Made by a program: the position numbers and the translations under genes. The notes below the pieces were generated by a model. It had not been told where the DNA came from and ran no database searches. It worked only from the letters and a program-made list of their open reading frames with translations. From MVRE01 sp015660965 (lineage in GTDB: Archaea; Halobacteriota; Methanomicrobia; Methanomicrobiales; Methanospirillaceae), in NCBI GenBank assembly GCA_050015095.1, contig JBEKCC010000001.1:248001-312000 (forward strand): 64,000 nucleotides of DNA, read 5' to 3'. Numbering within the stretch: the first letter of the stretch is position 1; every line of letters starts with the position of its first letter. Positions 9,813 to 17,352 of the stretch are shown here, in pieces.

Positions 9813-10847
9813 ATGGACCAACTTAGGACTGATATGTTGCCACTTGTTCTAATGGCAGCAATTCTCCTAGCAACACTTATTGTCTTTTGGAAATTTCTCG
9901 ATGTAGTTGTGCTTGCAATTTCACTTGCAGTTGTCCTATATCCGCTTCAAGTATATACCTCAAAATCTGTGAATCGATACATATCCGCCGCTCTGATTAC
10001 AGCCCTTATTTTAGTAATTGTTGTCGCAACTGTGCTCCTCTGTATTGATATCATGTCAAATAACAGCGAAACCATCAAAGAAGTTATTGGTATAATCGAA
10101 ATCTGGGTTCAAAATCCAAAAACCGATCCTCGACTCTTCGGGTTACCAATTCAAAGGGAACAAGCTGCAACGTGGCTTAGTCAAGCGCAAAATATTTTTG
10201 TTCGTTTTTGGAGTACTCTAGTTTCTGATTTTCCCACAATAGTACTCAAAACTATCATTTTCTTCTCATCTCTTTATGTAATCCTTCTACGCGGGGAGCG
10301 GATAAAAGAGAGAATCATGGCACGTGTACCGGATACATTACAAAGACACGTACAAAAAATGTCAAATGTTACGGTAGACACTTTGTATGCAATCTATGTT
10401 GTTCATCTTGGAATGGCAATACTTACATTCATAATAGCGATTCCATTCTTTTGGTTCCTTGGTTACGGGCATGTGCTCTTCTTTTCATTTCTTTGCGCTT
10501 TCTGTGAATTAATACCCGTCCTTGGATCATCAATTATGTTTATTTTTCTTGGTACGTACGCTCTCGCAATTGGAGATATCAATGGAGTTCTTATCCTCTT
10601 TTTTATAGGATATCTCGGTGTTTCAGCAGCTCCGGAAATTTTCGTTCGTCCAGTATTCATGGGTCGCCGGGTAAAGTTACATCCCTTAATAATGATAGTA
10701 GGATTCTTTGGTGGTATTATCACTATGGGGACTGCGGGATTCGTCCTCGGTCCAGTAATTATTGTGCTACTATTCACCGGCTATCGAATCCTTATTGAAG
10801 ATAAAAAAGCGTCAGAAAGGCAGGAACAACTTCAACAACCTTCTTAA
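9813..10847 (+). CDS. AI-2E family transporter (PerM/TqsA-like permease)
   Basis: This 344-residue polytopic membrane protein begins with two close hydrophobic segments (residues about 9-45 and 58-80), followed by an extracellular or cytosolic loop and a C-terminal bundle of five or so helices. LCAFCELIPVLGSSIMFI and GPVIIVLLFTGYRIL are typical of the AI-2E/UPF0118 exporter family (PF01594). The family is broad; substrates in archaea are unknown, and some members act in Na+/H+ exchange. It starts at ATG 9813 without a clear ribosome-binding site, so it may be leaderless. It appears to be a single-gene unit after the cdh operon. Confidence 0.88.
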   Translation: MDQLRTDMLPLVLMAAILLATLIVFWKFLDVVVLAISLAVVLYPLQVYTSKSVNRYISAALITALILVIVVATVLLCIDIMSNNSETIKEVIGIIEIWVQNPKTDPRLFGLPIQREQAATWLSQAQNIFVRFWSTLVSDFPTIVLKTIIFFSSLYVILLRGERIKERIMARVPDTLQRHVQKMSNVTVDTLYAIYVVHLGMAILTFIIAIPFFWFLGYGHVLFFSFLCAFCELIPVLGSSIMFIFLGTYALAIGDINGVLILFFIGYLGVSAAPEIFVRPVFMGRRVKLHPLIMIVGFFGGIITMGTAGFVLGPVIIVLLFTGYRILIEDKKASERQEQLQQPS

Positions 10848-11047
10848 TGATTTTAATATATGGATAAGACGCTAGTTTCCTTTAATTTAATTTTAGCAAC
10901 CCATTAACACATTAAAAAATAATTGTAAAACAGCGACAATCTATTAACATTTCCCTTGCATATATATCGAACACGCGAGTATGATCGAGCTCAGTTAAAA
11001 TTACCGCATTTAGTATCAAATCGTTAAATTTAATTTGGGGTTATTGT

Positions 11048-11132
11048 GCGAGGGTTGCCAAGCTTGGTCAAAGGCGATGGATTTAGGGTCCATTCTCGCA
11101 GGAGTTCGGGGGTTCAAATCCCCTCCCTCGCA
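11048..11132 (+). tRNA. tRNA-Leu (anticodon UAG)
   Basis: The 85-base sequence folds as a class II tRNA. The acceptor stem pairs GCGAGGG (11048-11054) with CCCTCGC (11125-11131), with discriminator A at 11132. The anticodon arm is ATGGA-TTTAGGG-TCCAT, giving anticodon UAG, which reads the Leu codon CUA. A long variable arm follows, and the T-arm carries GGTTCAAATC. The 3' CCA is not encoded. A run of T follows at 11133-11137. A TATA-like CATATATATC at about 10959-10968 is the nearest promoter candidate, which would leave a long 5' leader for RNase P. Confidence 0.96.
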
Positions 11133-11239
11133 TTTTTATTGAGGGTTATACTTATTTTTGATGCTAAAAATCTTCAGATGTGGAATCAATTTTTTAATTT
11201 CGCAAGTTTATTTGGGCTTAGAAACTTTGTAATTAATGG

Positions 11240-11296
11240 ATATACTATAGGATGCAGTAACGGTGGAACCCCCATCATTGGGACAACCATGCATCC
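11240..11296 (+). promoter_or_regulatory. TATA-like box and nested inverted repeat before the 11317 gene
   Basis: ATATACTATA (11240-11249) is followed at once by a perfect 7-bp inverted repeat, GGATGCA (11250-11256) and TGCATCC (11290-11296). A smaller hairpin, CCCATCATTGGG, lies inside it. The gene begins 20 bases later with AGGTGA at 11307-11312. If the TATA box is used, transcription would begin around 11270, so the full palindrome would be DNA-level (an operator) rather than RNA-level. Confidence 0.35.
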
Positions 11297-11316
11297 TGTT
11301 TCTTTGAGGTGAAAAT

Positions 11317-12171
11317 ATGCAAAAGAATGAATTAATTGCCATGGTTCTTATTGTACTGATTATTACCGTTGGAGCATGTTTAATTGTCGCTACAATCTAT
11401 CAGACAAAACCAGGTGAGGGGATAAAAAATTCAAATGTGCCAACACTATCACCAACTTCGCCATCCACTACACTATTATCACAAACAAACTATCAACCAT
11501 TACCGCTTACTGAAAGTTATACCAATAATGAATGCCAGTTCTCATTAAAAGTGCCAGACGGGTGGGTTGTAGCAGGTGGGCAAATATACACTCCTTGGTA
11601 TGACGGAATTTATTATTCCTATTATGTCGTTAAAAAACAGTTTGCTGAACAAAATCCACAACCATGGGGAACGCGAATAATTAGTAGGGAAAACTTGACA
11701 AGCTATGCTGAAAATTCAGCTATGACCATAGAACTGTGGTTTGGTGACGATTATAAGTGGCAGTGGATTGTAGATGGTTTGATAAGAGATCAGACTGGAA
11801 CAACCTATCACACGCTCTATCAGAATGAAACGGTTAATACAGGAATAATTGGGAATTCGGTTATTGCGAAAAGGATTGTAGATACAAATGTTACACAATA
11901 TGCAATTACCTATAAAGCATGGAAGAAATACGAGACACAACTCCTTAAAATCCCAAGTGATTCCCCACCGGCCACATTTTTGCCGTATGCTAACAAGATA
12001 ATAACAGCAGATAAGCAGATCAGTTACATAACTGTAGACCGGAGCTCGAAAGGGTTTAGATATTATTTTGTATACTCTGAAAATAAAAAAATAAACGGAC
12101 AACTAGAGGATTTTTTCAACACCCAGACATTTGAGGAAATTATGAACTCGTTCAGAATGGTGAAGGCATAA
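11317..12171 (+). CDS. Membrane-anchored surface protein, function unknown
   Basis: This 284-residue protein has a short N-terminus (MQKNELIAMV), one hydrophobic helix at about residues 9-29 and a Thr/Ser/Pro linker (NVPTLSPTSPSTTLLSQ). An outward-facing globular domain of about 215 residues follows, containing CQFSLKVPDGWVVAGG, reminiscent of PsbP-like folds. I do not recognise the family. The start ATG 11317 has AGGTGA four bases upstream. The N-terminus and its ribosome-binding site closely resemble those of the gene at 14220-15158, so the two are paralogous at least in their anchor. A T-run at 12178-12184 probably ends the transcript. Confidence 0.75.
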   Translation: MQKNELIAMVLIVLIITVGACLIVATIYQTKPGEGIKNSNVPTLSPTSPSTTLLSQTNYQPLPLTESYTNNECQFSLKVPDGWVVAGGQIYTPWYDGIYYSYYVVKKQFAEQNPQPWGTRIISRENLTSYAENSAMTIELWFGDDYKWQWIVDGLIRDQTGTTYHTLYQNETVNTGIIGNSVIAKRIVDTNVTQYAITYKAWKKYETQLLKIPSDSPPATFLPYANKIITADKQISYITVDRSSKGFRYYFVYSENKKINGQLEDFFNTQTFEEIMNSFRMVKA

Positions 12172-12177
12172 TTTCCC

Positions 12178-12184
12178 TTTTTTT
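12178..12184 (+). terminator. T-run terminator after the 11317 gene
   Basis: Seven consecutive T residues begin six bases after the stop codon, without a clear hairpin. Archaeal termination often needs only a U-rich tract. Confidence 0.45.
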
Positions 12185-12338
12185 ATTCTTGATGTGTAAT
12201 GCTCGTCTTTTTCAGATCAGCTAGAAGCGCTCTTGAGCTGGGATACAACCCATGTTACGTCCTTGTGACACCAACAGGCGGTATACAATACCTTCAACGT
12301 ATCAGCCGCCATTGATACATAGATACGAAGTTGGTTGA

Positions 12339-12677
12339 ATGAGAGGATTTCAGAAAAAAAACTATGATGCAACAGATCCAAACGCAGTGAATGAAGACGG
12401 CACACCAGCCGTCCGTGTACGGCTACCGAAGAAAGGGAATAAAGAGCAATTCGCCCTTGCTGAACTGATGATGGGGGCAAATCACATCCGTGTCCGGTGT
12501 ATTGACGGGATCACACGCTTGGGCAGAATCAAGGGAACAATGAAGAAACGGGTCTGGATACGGGAAGGCGATACATTAATTGTTGCTCCCTGGAGCTTCC
12601 AGGATGCAAAGTGTGATATTATTTACCGGTACCTCAAGCCGCAGACGGAATGGTTGCAAAGAAATCGCTATATTTAA
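12339..12677 (+). CDS. eif1A: Translation initiation factor aIF1A
   Basis: This 112-residue protein is the archaeal homologue of eIF1A/IF1, an OB-fold factor that occupies the A site of the small ribosomal subunit during initiation. The core is unmistakable: MGANHIRVRCIDGITRLGRI, MKKRVWIREGDTLIVAPW and the C-terminal YLKPQTEWLQRNRY. The N-terminal tail (MRGFQKKNYDATDPNAVNED) is longer and less basic than usual. No strong ribosome-binding site precedes ATG 12339. The gene stands alone inside an accessory-looking stretch, followed by a nine-T run. Confidence 0.95.
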   Translation: MRGFQKKNYDATDPNAVNEDGTPAVRVRLPKKGNKEQFALAELMMGANHIRVRCIDGITRLGRIKGTMKKRVWIREGDTLIVAPWSFQDAKCDIIYRYLKPQTEWLQRNRYI

Positions 12678-12684
12678 CCGGTAA

Positions 12685-12693
12685 TTTTTTTTT
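12685..12693 (+). terminator. T-run terminator after aIF1A
   Basis: Nine consecutive T residues start eight bases after the aIF1A stop codon. Confidence 0.5.
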
Positions 12694-12987
12694 GCAAATG
12701 TGAATTTTCAATGACCGAACCGCAAGGTGAGGTGGAGATGAACAAAGTTCTTTGACTAAGTATGATTCGAAGAATCAAGGAAGGAGAAAATCTCTGATTT
12801 TTTTTATTTATCGTATTTTACAAGACACTCCCAATCATTCAACTGCTCCCTAGTCTCCCCTTATATCTGTACCTTTGGCACAGAATTCCAAAACGTTATT
12901 TCATGATATTTTCCATTCCAAGAATGATACGCCACTATATCATCCAATGAAACAAATACATGTTAGCAGAAGAAGAAAGGAGCAAAA
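12694..12987 (+). other. Intergenic stretch with one terminator-like hairpin
   Basis: No convincing gene is present. A 14-codon ORF (ATG near 12713) preceding GAGGTGGAG is too short to judge. At 12787-12805 the hairpin AAAATC-TCT-GATTTT runs into a T tract and resembles a terminator, perhaps for a short transcript. The last bases hold the AGAAAGGAG site of the next gene. Confidence 0.4.
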
Positions 12988-13287
12988 ATGGGACACATGC
13001 GAACAGATTCAAAAAAACGATACCATCTTGCTTCCCTAATTTGCGATTATTTACTCAAGAAAAATATCACGCATGCTGACATAACAGCACGGGATATTGC
13101 AAAATTTCATCACCTGTCTGGCAAATCCTCCCAGTCTATCAGTGCAATGTTGAATTTTTTATACAGTAACCGCATCAGGGAGACCCGTTTTGGATTTTAC
13201 ATATTGGGAACGTTGGCTTTTAAAAAAGTTGATTATCCCCATCGCTACCGCATAGAACTGATTGATGGAGCCAGCGGTTTACTGTAA
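12988..13287 (+). CDS. Small basic protein, possibly winged-helix-like, unknown
   Basis: This 99-residue protein is preceded by AAAGGAG seven bases before ATG 12988, which supports translation. It is basic and mostly helical: KKRYHLASLICDYLLKKN, then DITARDIAKFHHLSGKSSQS, in which the SQSISAMLNFLYSN part could be a recognition helix, and a short beta-like C-terminus. The layout resembles a small winged-helix DNA-binding protein, but I cannot assign a family. It opens a group of three small genes (12988-13910) with no obvious metabolic partner. Confidence 0.6.
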   Translation: MGHMRTDSKKRYHLASLICDYLLKKNITHADITARDIAKFHHLSGKSSQSISAMLNFLYSNRIRETRFGFYILGTLAFKKVDYPHRYRIELIDGASGLL

Positions 13288-13308
13288 TTTTGTGCATTCG
13301 AACTAAGA

Positions 13309-13444
13309 TTTCACAGCAGATAATGCCAGTTTATGATTCGCGCCTAGTGTAAGGACTGTGAAATGTTCCCTTTGGCGTTTTTGTTGATAATCGCATTCTC
13401 AGTAAAACAGACGGGACAAGTGAACCGGATAACATACCCGGTTC
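13309..13444. repeat. Two perfect inverted repeats between small genes
   Basis: TTTCACAG (13309-13316) pairs with CTGTGAAA (13356-13363), an 8-bp stem around 39 bases. GAACCGG (13422-13428) pairs with CCGGTTC (13438-13444), a 7-bp stem with a 9-base loop. The stretch carries no ORF and could encode a small structured RNA or contain protein-binding sites. Confidence 0.45.
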
Positions 13445-13538
13445 TCATTCCCATAAGAGTCTGATTGTGTAGCATGATGGGTTGGTACAGTCTTTTGCTT
13501 GTAAGAAAGGTTCATTATGGTCAAACCAACTCTTCTTT

Positions 13539-13730
13539 ATGCCATCACAAAAAAGTTGTCCATTGAAATTCGGGACTGCGATCAACAATGAGGGGATGAT
13601 TATTGAAATCCAATGCAATGGGAAAGATTGTGCATGGTTTTTTGATAATCATTGTGCGATAACGATGATCGCAAAAGAATTATGCACGAGCCACAGAAAG
13701 AGGGAACCAAAAGGACCAGCGGCTGATTAA
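13539..13730 (+). CDS. Small Cys-containing protein (CPLKF...CAWF type), unknown
   Basis: The frame is open from TTG 13482, but the family-like N-terminus MPSQKSCPLKFGTA begins at ATG 13539, giving 63 residues. Four cysteines are spaced CPLKF... QCNGKDCAWFFDNHC, resembling small archaeal proteins that read CPLKF...CEKEKCAWW...CAI, thought to bind a metal. No function is known. The ribosome-binding site is weak. The next small zinc-type gene starts 30 bases after its stop, so the two may form a pair. Confidence 0.6.
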   Translation: MPSQKSCPLKFGTAINNEGMIIEIQCNGKDCAWFFDNHCAITMIAKELCTSHRKREPKGPAAD

Positions 13731-13760
13731 TTTTTTTAAAAGGAATACTAAGGAGTTACT

Positions 13761-13910
13761 GTGAATTACTGTCCGGTCTGTAAAAGAGAATATAAGGAAA
13801 TGCATGGAAGGAAAACTGGACATTGCCCCGTGTGCGGCAGTACGCTTGTCCAGATATCAGATGATAAAATGGATCAGATGCATCAAAAGAACATCAGGAA
13901 AAAAGATTGA
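13761..13910 (+). CDS. 49-residue zinc-ribbon microprotein
   Basis: GTG 13761 is preceded by AAGGAG with a five-base spacer. The 49-residue product has two CxxC knuckles, NYCPVCKRE near the start and GHCPVCGSTLV near residue 21, followed by a charged helical tail with DQMHQKNIRKKD. This is the layout of a minimal rubredoxin-like or zinc-ribbon domain. Partner or target is unknown. The strong ribosome-binding site and two intact knuckles make a real gene likely despite the short length. Confidence 0.65.
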   Translation: MNYCPVCKREYKEMHGRKTGHCPVCGSTLVQISDDKMDQMHQKNIRKKD

Positions 13911-13957
13911 ACCGAATCTATCTTCCTGAGGGGGAGCATTAAATAGCATTTCTAATA

Positions 13958-14164
13958 CTAGCTACGACCCCCCTGGCTCCGATATATTTTGTGCTCCTGT
14001 AAATCAATCCTGTATTCTTTGGGATGTTCTATCAACTCCTGAACGTTAATCCTCATTTCTTCTAATTCTGAAAAAGAAAAGACTTCTTGGTTTTCCCTTT
14101 TACCTTCCTTCCAAATTAGTGCCACTCCAGCCTCGGTTTTCCTGCAGTTGTAGACGTTTTCCAC
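13958..14164 (-). CDS. Small acidic hypothetical protein
   Basis: This 68-residue protein starts at GTG 14164 and has a protein-like pattern: VALIWKEGKRENQEVFSFSE, then EMRINVQELIEHPKEYRIDLQ, alternating strands and one amphipathic helix. No family is recognised. GGGAGG lies upstream (minus strand, near 14206), too far away to decide the start, and the frame stays open above the GTG. It is convergent with the zinc-ribbon gene and divergent from the gene at 14220. Confidence 0.45.
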   Translation of the reverse strand: MENVYNCRKTEAGVALIWKEGKRENQEVFSFSELEEMRINVQELIEHPKEYRIDLQEHKIYRSQGGRS

Positions 14165-14219
14165 AGTATCATAATGCAGGATACCAGTATATGAAACTAA
14201 CCTCCCACACTCCTGCGAA

Positions 14220-15158
14220 GTGTATCAACCGCCAACATATCAGAACCTAATGAGAGAATCTTATTTATTGGGAGGAAGATGTATACAATTTTATGAAGGT
14301 GAGAGAATCCAAAAAAATGAATTGATTGCTGCCATTATTATTGTTCTATTTATCACGATCGGAGCATATTTAATTCTTAATTTACTCTACCTTCAGAAAC
14401 CAGTGCATGTGTTTACAGTCCCTTTGGGGATGATTACACCTTTTTTGGTTCTTTGGGGAGCATTTTTTGGATTATGTGGGGGCATTATAGGTTATTTAAT
14501 TGCAACATTTCATAAAAAGAGAGAGAGAAAGGAAATAAAAAATAAACCGATGGATTTTAAATATTTATGTAAATCAACATTGCTCCTAATTGGTATTATT
14601 TTATTCATAATACTCATTCTCAAGGCCTCAACGTTTTTATGGGTGAATGATGTTACACCAGAAAATGTCAGAATGATAAATTCTGGCAATGGGAGTATTG
14701 AAGTAGCATCAACACCGTCTCCTTTCGTAATCACTCCTTCTCCAACACCTACAACCATAATTAACAATTTACAGAATGAAAGACCGGCAGAAATTACCGT
14801 TATTGCTAAAGGGAGTGGCCCCTATACGTTAGGAATGAAAACATGTTTCTCCGGTACAGATACGGTAGGTTCTGATCTTATAGCCTGGATGGAATCACCT
14901 AAACCAAACATGGTTACATTGTATTCCCCTCACTTAACTCCTGCAAATGATAAGGCATGGGAGTATTGTTTTGATACTACAGACCTGAAAAATCGCGCTT
15001 TTTCAGAAGGTACCTACAGAGTAGGGGGTTACGAATTCACTGGTGTTAATAGCCTCACAGTAACCGGCTTAAATGCTGAAGATATTCATGGAATTCAAAG
15101 AAAATCTGAAATTCTCTTGGTAAATTTTTCATATCCAAAAGATCTGAATAATTCATGA
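14220..15158 (+). CDS. Membrane-anchored protein, paralogue of the 11317 anchor, start unclear
   Basis: The protein has three hydrophobic segments (AAIIIVLFITIGAYLILNLL, then a GAFFGLCGGIIGYLI helix, then a helix of LLIGIILFIILIL type). A Ser/Thr/Pro linker and an outward domain of about 125 residues follow, with GSGPYTLGMKTCFSGTDTVG and a second Cys. The segment QKNELIA and the AGGTGA before it match the 11317 gene, but the homologous start codon here reads ATC (14307-14309) instead of ATG. In-frame starts are GTG 14220, ATG 14250 and TTG 14268, none with a good site. It is therefore a real gene using an extended or unusual start, or a start-lost copy. Confidence 0.6.
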   Translation: MYQPPTYQNLMRESYLLGGRCIQFYEGERIQKNELIAAIIIVLFITIGAYLILNLLYLQKPVHVFTVPLGMITPFLVLWGAFFGLCGGIIGYLIATFHKKRERKEIKNKPMDFKYLCKSTLLLIGIILFIILILKASTFLWVNDVTPENVRMINSGNGSIEVASTPSPFVITPSPTPTTIINNLQNERPAEITVIAKGSGPYTLGMKTCFSGTDTVGSDLIAWMESPKPNMVTLYSPHLTPANDKAWEYCFDTTDLKNRAFSEGTYRVGGYEFTGVNSLTVTGLNAEDIHGIQRKSEILLVNFSYPKDLNNS

Positions 15159-15160
15159 TC

Positions 15161-15168
15161 TTTTTTTT
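15161..15168 (+). terminator. T-run terminator
   Basis: Eight consecutive T residues begin three bases after the TGA of the preceding gene. Confidence 0.45.
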
Positions 15169-15340
15169 AAGAACAATACAACCCTATATTTTTTGGAATA
15201 TGGTGTGGTTTTATCGATTTTTGCAACCGATAGTATAAGATATCATTCGATTTTATTATTTAGTGATATTGAATAATTTGATAATTCAAAAGGGTTATTT
15301 ATCTCAATAATTGATTTAAAGATTGTTAGAGTGAAAAATA

Positions 15341-16057
15341 ATGAAAAAACACTATGAATTTTTATTACTCGTATTAGTTGTTTGTTTTTTCTTGATTACA
15401 ATTCCCGTTTCTGCAACTGATACGACCGCAGTACAATCAGGAAATGATGCAATCACTCGCGGAAGGCCCTTTACAATAAGTGTCGCGGGAGCACCAAACA
15501 CTCAATATTATGTATGGCTAACGGGGACGTTCACAATGTCCGGAGCGATTGGAGAACAACCTCCAATAATAGCTGGGGGACAATATAATGTAGCTCAGGA
15601 TTCGCCAGGTGGACCCTATACAATCGGCTCATATAAATATACAAATGGTAATGGTCGCACTATTTTGGATGATGTAGCACCATCAACATCTGGTGTACCC
15701 AAAACAAGTTATTACGCTCTCGTTACCACAGATTCAAGCGGCTCCGGGATTGTGGAATTTCAAACATCGTCTAATACTGCTGCAAAGACATTTTCGATTC
15801 GTGTTGAAAATTCCAAGTCTTATGATGAAGAGAGTATCAGTGTAGTAAAAGGATCTATCTCAATTGAAGCAGAAGTCCCTAAAACACCAATAACCCCGGT
15901 CGTAACAACACAACTCCCAACCCCTATTTCCACTACTGCAACAATTCCACCAACACCATCGTTACCAAAGACTACCACTACAAAACCAACACCATTAGAA
16001 ATTGGATTTTGTGTATTAGCGGTTGGAGTTAGTTTCTTGACCTTAAGGAAAACCTAA
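15341..16057 (+). CDS. Secreted surface protein with C-terminal anchor, S-layer-related
   Basis: This 238-residue protein has a clear signal peptide (hydrophobic residues 7-22, cleavage after VSA), a beta-rich domain of about 150 residues, a Thr/Pro linker (QLPTPISTTATIPPTPSLPK) and a C-terminal hydrophobic segment ending in LRKT. That order resembles the Methanomicrobiales S-layer/surface glycoproteins with DUF3821-like N-domains, in which ITRGRPFTISVAGAPNTQYY would be the start of the exposed domain. The C-terminal helix may be an archaeosortase-type or plain anchor; no PGF motif is visible. It is probably glycosylated on the Thr-rich linker. Confidence 0.7.
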   Translation: MKKHYEFLLLVLVVCFFLITIPVSATDTTAVQSGNDAITRGRPFTISVAGAPNTQYYVWLTGTFTMSGAIGEQPPIIAGGQYNVAQDSPGGPYTIGSYKYTNGNGRTILDDVAPSTSGVPKTSYYALVTTDSSGSGIVEFQTSSNTAAKTFSIRVENSKSYDEESISVVKGSISIEAEVPKTPITPVVTTQLPTPISTTATIPPTPSLPKTTTTKPTPLEIGFCVLAVGVSFLTLRKT

Positions 16058-16101
16058 TTTTTGTATATTTTTTTAATTAATTTTCGCGAATTTTTTTTCT
16101 C

Positions 16102-16437
16102 TCACGCATGGATCATAGTCAGCATCATCTTGAACCGTTGCGTTGCCTTGACTGCATGAGGAACATTTGCCGGCATGATAATCATCTGACCTTCGGTCAA
16201 ATGAAATTCTTTTTTGGCTATCGTTATATCAGCTTCACCATCGATTACATTCAGGATTGCATCAAACGGCGCAGTATGCTCTGACAATCCTTCTCCTGCA
16301 TCAAAGGCAAAAAGTGTAATTGTGCCAGATGGTTTGTATACTACCATCTTGCTGACAATCGAACCATCCTGATAGGTAACCATTTCTTTTAGTTTGATTA
16401 CTTTTTCTTTAAGGTCTTCTGATTTTTGTTCAGTCAT
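16102..16437 (-). CDS. Cupin-domain protein
   Basis: This 111-residue single-domain beta barrel shows the two cupin motifs: the first as a shortened GEGLSEHTAPFDAILNVIDG and the second as LTEGQMIIMPANVPHAVKA. The metal-binding His and Glu positions are only partly conserved (H in SEH and H in PHAV). Such stand-alone cupins have many roles and none can be assigned. It is convergent with the surface protein upstream, with T-rich sequence between them on both strands. Confidence 0.85.
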   Translation of the reverse strand: MTEQKSEDLKEKVIKLKEMVTYQDGSIVSKMVVYKPSGTITLFAFDAGEGLSEHTAPFDAILNVIDGEADITIAKKEFHLTEGQMIIMPANVPHAVKATQRFKMMLTMIHA

Positions 16438-16555
16438 TTAAAAACCTTCTTTTCAGGTACCTTGTTACTCGTGTGCAAATAATTTATATGGTCTTCAAGT
16501 TTTCAATACATATTAAAAACGAACGTTGAACTACAAAAAAGGAAGAGGGATACAT

Positions 16556-17212
16556 ATGAACCACGTCGTCGCATTTCAGCATTCACCACATGAACCACTT
16601 GGGTATATTGAACAGATTTTTTCAGAATGGGATGTATCCTTCGAGTACAACTATGTCTGGGAGACTAATGAGGTTGATGCGAAAAATGCTACTCATTTGA
16701 TCTTTTTGGGAGGTCCCATGAGTGTCAAAGACGAGGCAGAATTCCCCTGGTTACAGAAAGAAAAGGAAGTGATCAGGAAGGCAGTAAAAAAGAATATCCC
16801 AATATTAGGAGTATGTCTCGGTGCTCAATTAATCGCATCAGCTCATGGGGCTAAAGTGTATCAGTTTGTAAATGAAACTGGATGGTATCTCGTAAACTTA
16901 ACATCAGAAACAACCAACATTTGCGATAAATTCCCACAATCATTCTATGTCTTCCAAATGCATGGTGAGACATTTGAAGTTCCTTTTGGCGCAAAATTGT
17001 TGTGTACTGGCGAAAGAGTCCACAACCAAATGTTTGAATTAAAATCTGCCCTTGCTATGCAATTCCACCTTGAGATGACAGACTCGCTTATCAATGATTG
17101 GACAAAAGATCTCCCCATGAAAAAACGTGAGAGAATTCTTCGAGATACACAAAGGTATGTGACTGAAAGCAACACACTGTGCAGCAAACTTATGAAAGAT
17201 TTTCTATTTTAA
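16556..17212 (+). CDS. Class I glutamine amidotransferase-like protein
   Basis: This 218-residue protein is a stand-alone GATase1 domain. The nucleophile elbow is in ILGVCLGAQLIASAHGA and the catalytic His-x-Glu in MQFHLEMT near the C-terminus. LIFLGGPMSVKDEAEFPWL is the oxyanion-side motif typical of GuaA-like amidotransferases and of peptidase C26 relatives. The substrate partner is unknown; homologues are annotated as GMP synthase-related or gamma-glutamyl-peptide hydrolases. ATG 16556 is chosen because GGAAGAGGGA lies just upstream; an in-frame TTG at 16526 has none. Confidence 0.88.
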   Translation: MNHVVAFQHSPHEPLGYIEQIFSEWDVSFEYNYVWETNEVDAKNATHLIFLGGPMSVKDEAEFPWLQKEKEVIRKAVKKNIPILGVCLGAQLIASAHGAKVYQFVNETGWYLVNLTSETTNICDKFPQSFYVFQMHGETFEVPFGAKLLCTGERVHNQMFELKSALAMQFHLEMTDSLINDWTKDLPMKKRERILRDTQRYVTESNTLCSKLMKDFLF

Positions 17213-17352
17213 AAATGATTTAAAGATTTTTTAAAAATTCATTGTCCCCTTTATGAGTCATTAGTCCATACCAAGGAACCGACGTAGACCACCTCTACGT
17301 TTACCATAGAAAATTCGTCCCTGTTCATTAATGGTTCATATATCTTCAGAGC

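Noticed and set aside
11048..11132. tRNA-Leu as an integration site for the accessory stretch after it
   Set aside because: No repeated tRNA 3' end and no integrase were found downstream to about 16 kb.
12199..12315. 38-codon ORF before aIF1A
   Set aside because: No ribosome-binding site or TATA box, no recognisable motif; likely chance.
12713..12757. 14-codon ORF in the gap after aIF1A
   Set aside because: Too short, no ribosome-binding site and no conserved features visible.
17261..17332. Minus-strand peptide ending GRIFYGKRRGGLRRFLGMD
   Set aside because: It looks protein-like and basic, but has no ATG, GTG or TTG start and follows a stop; may be a decayed gene end.
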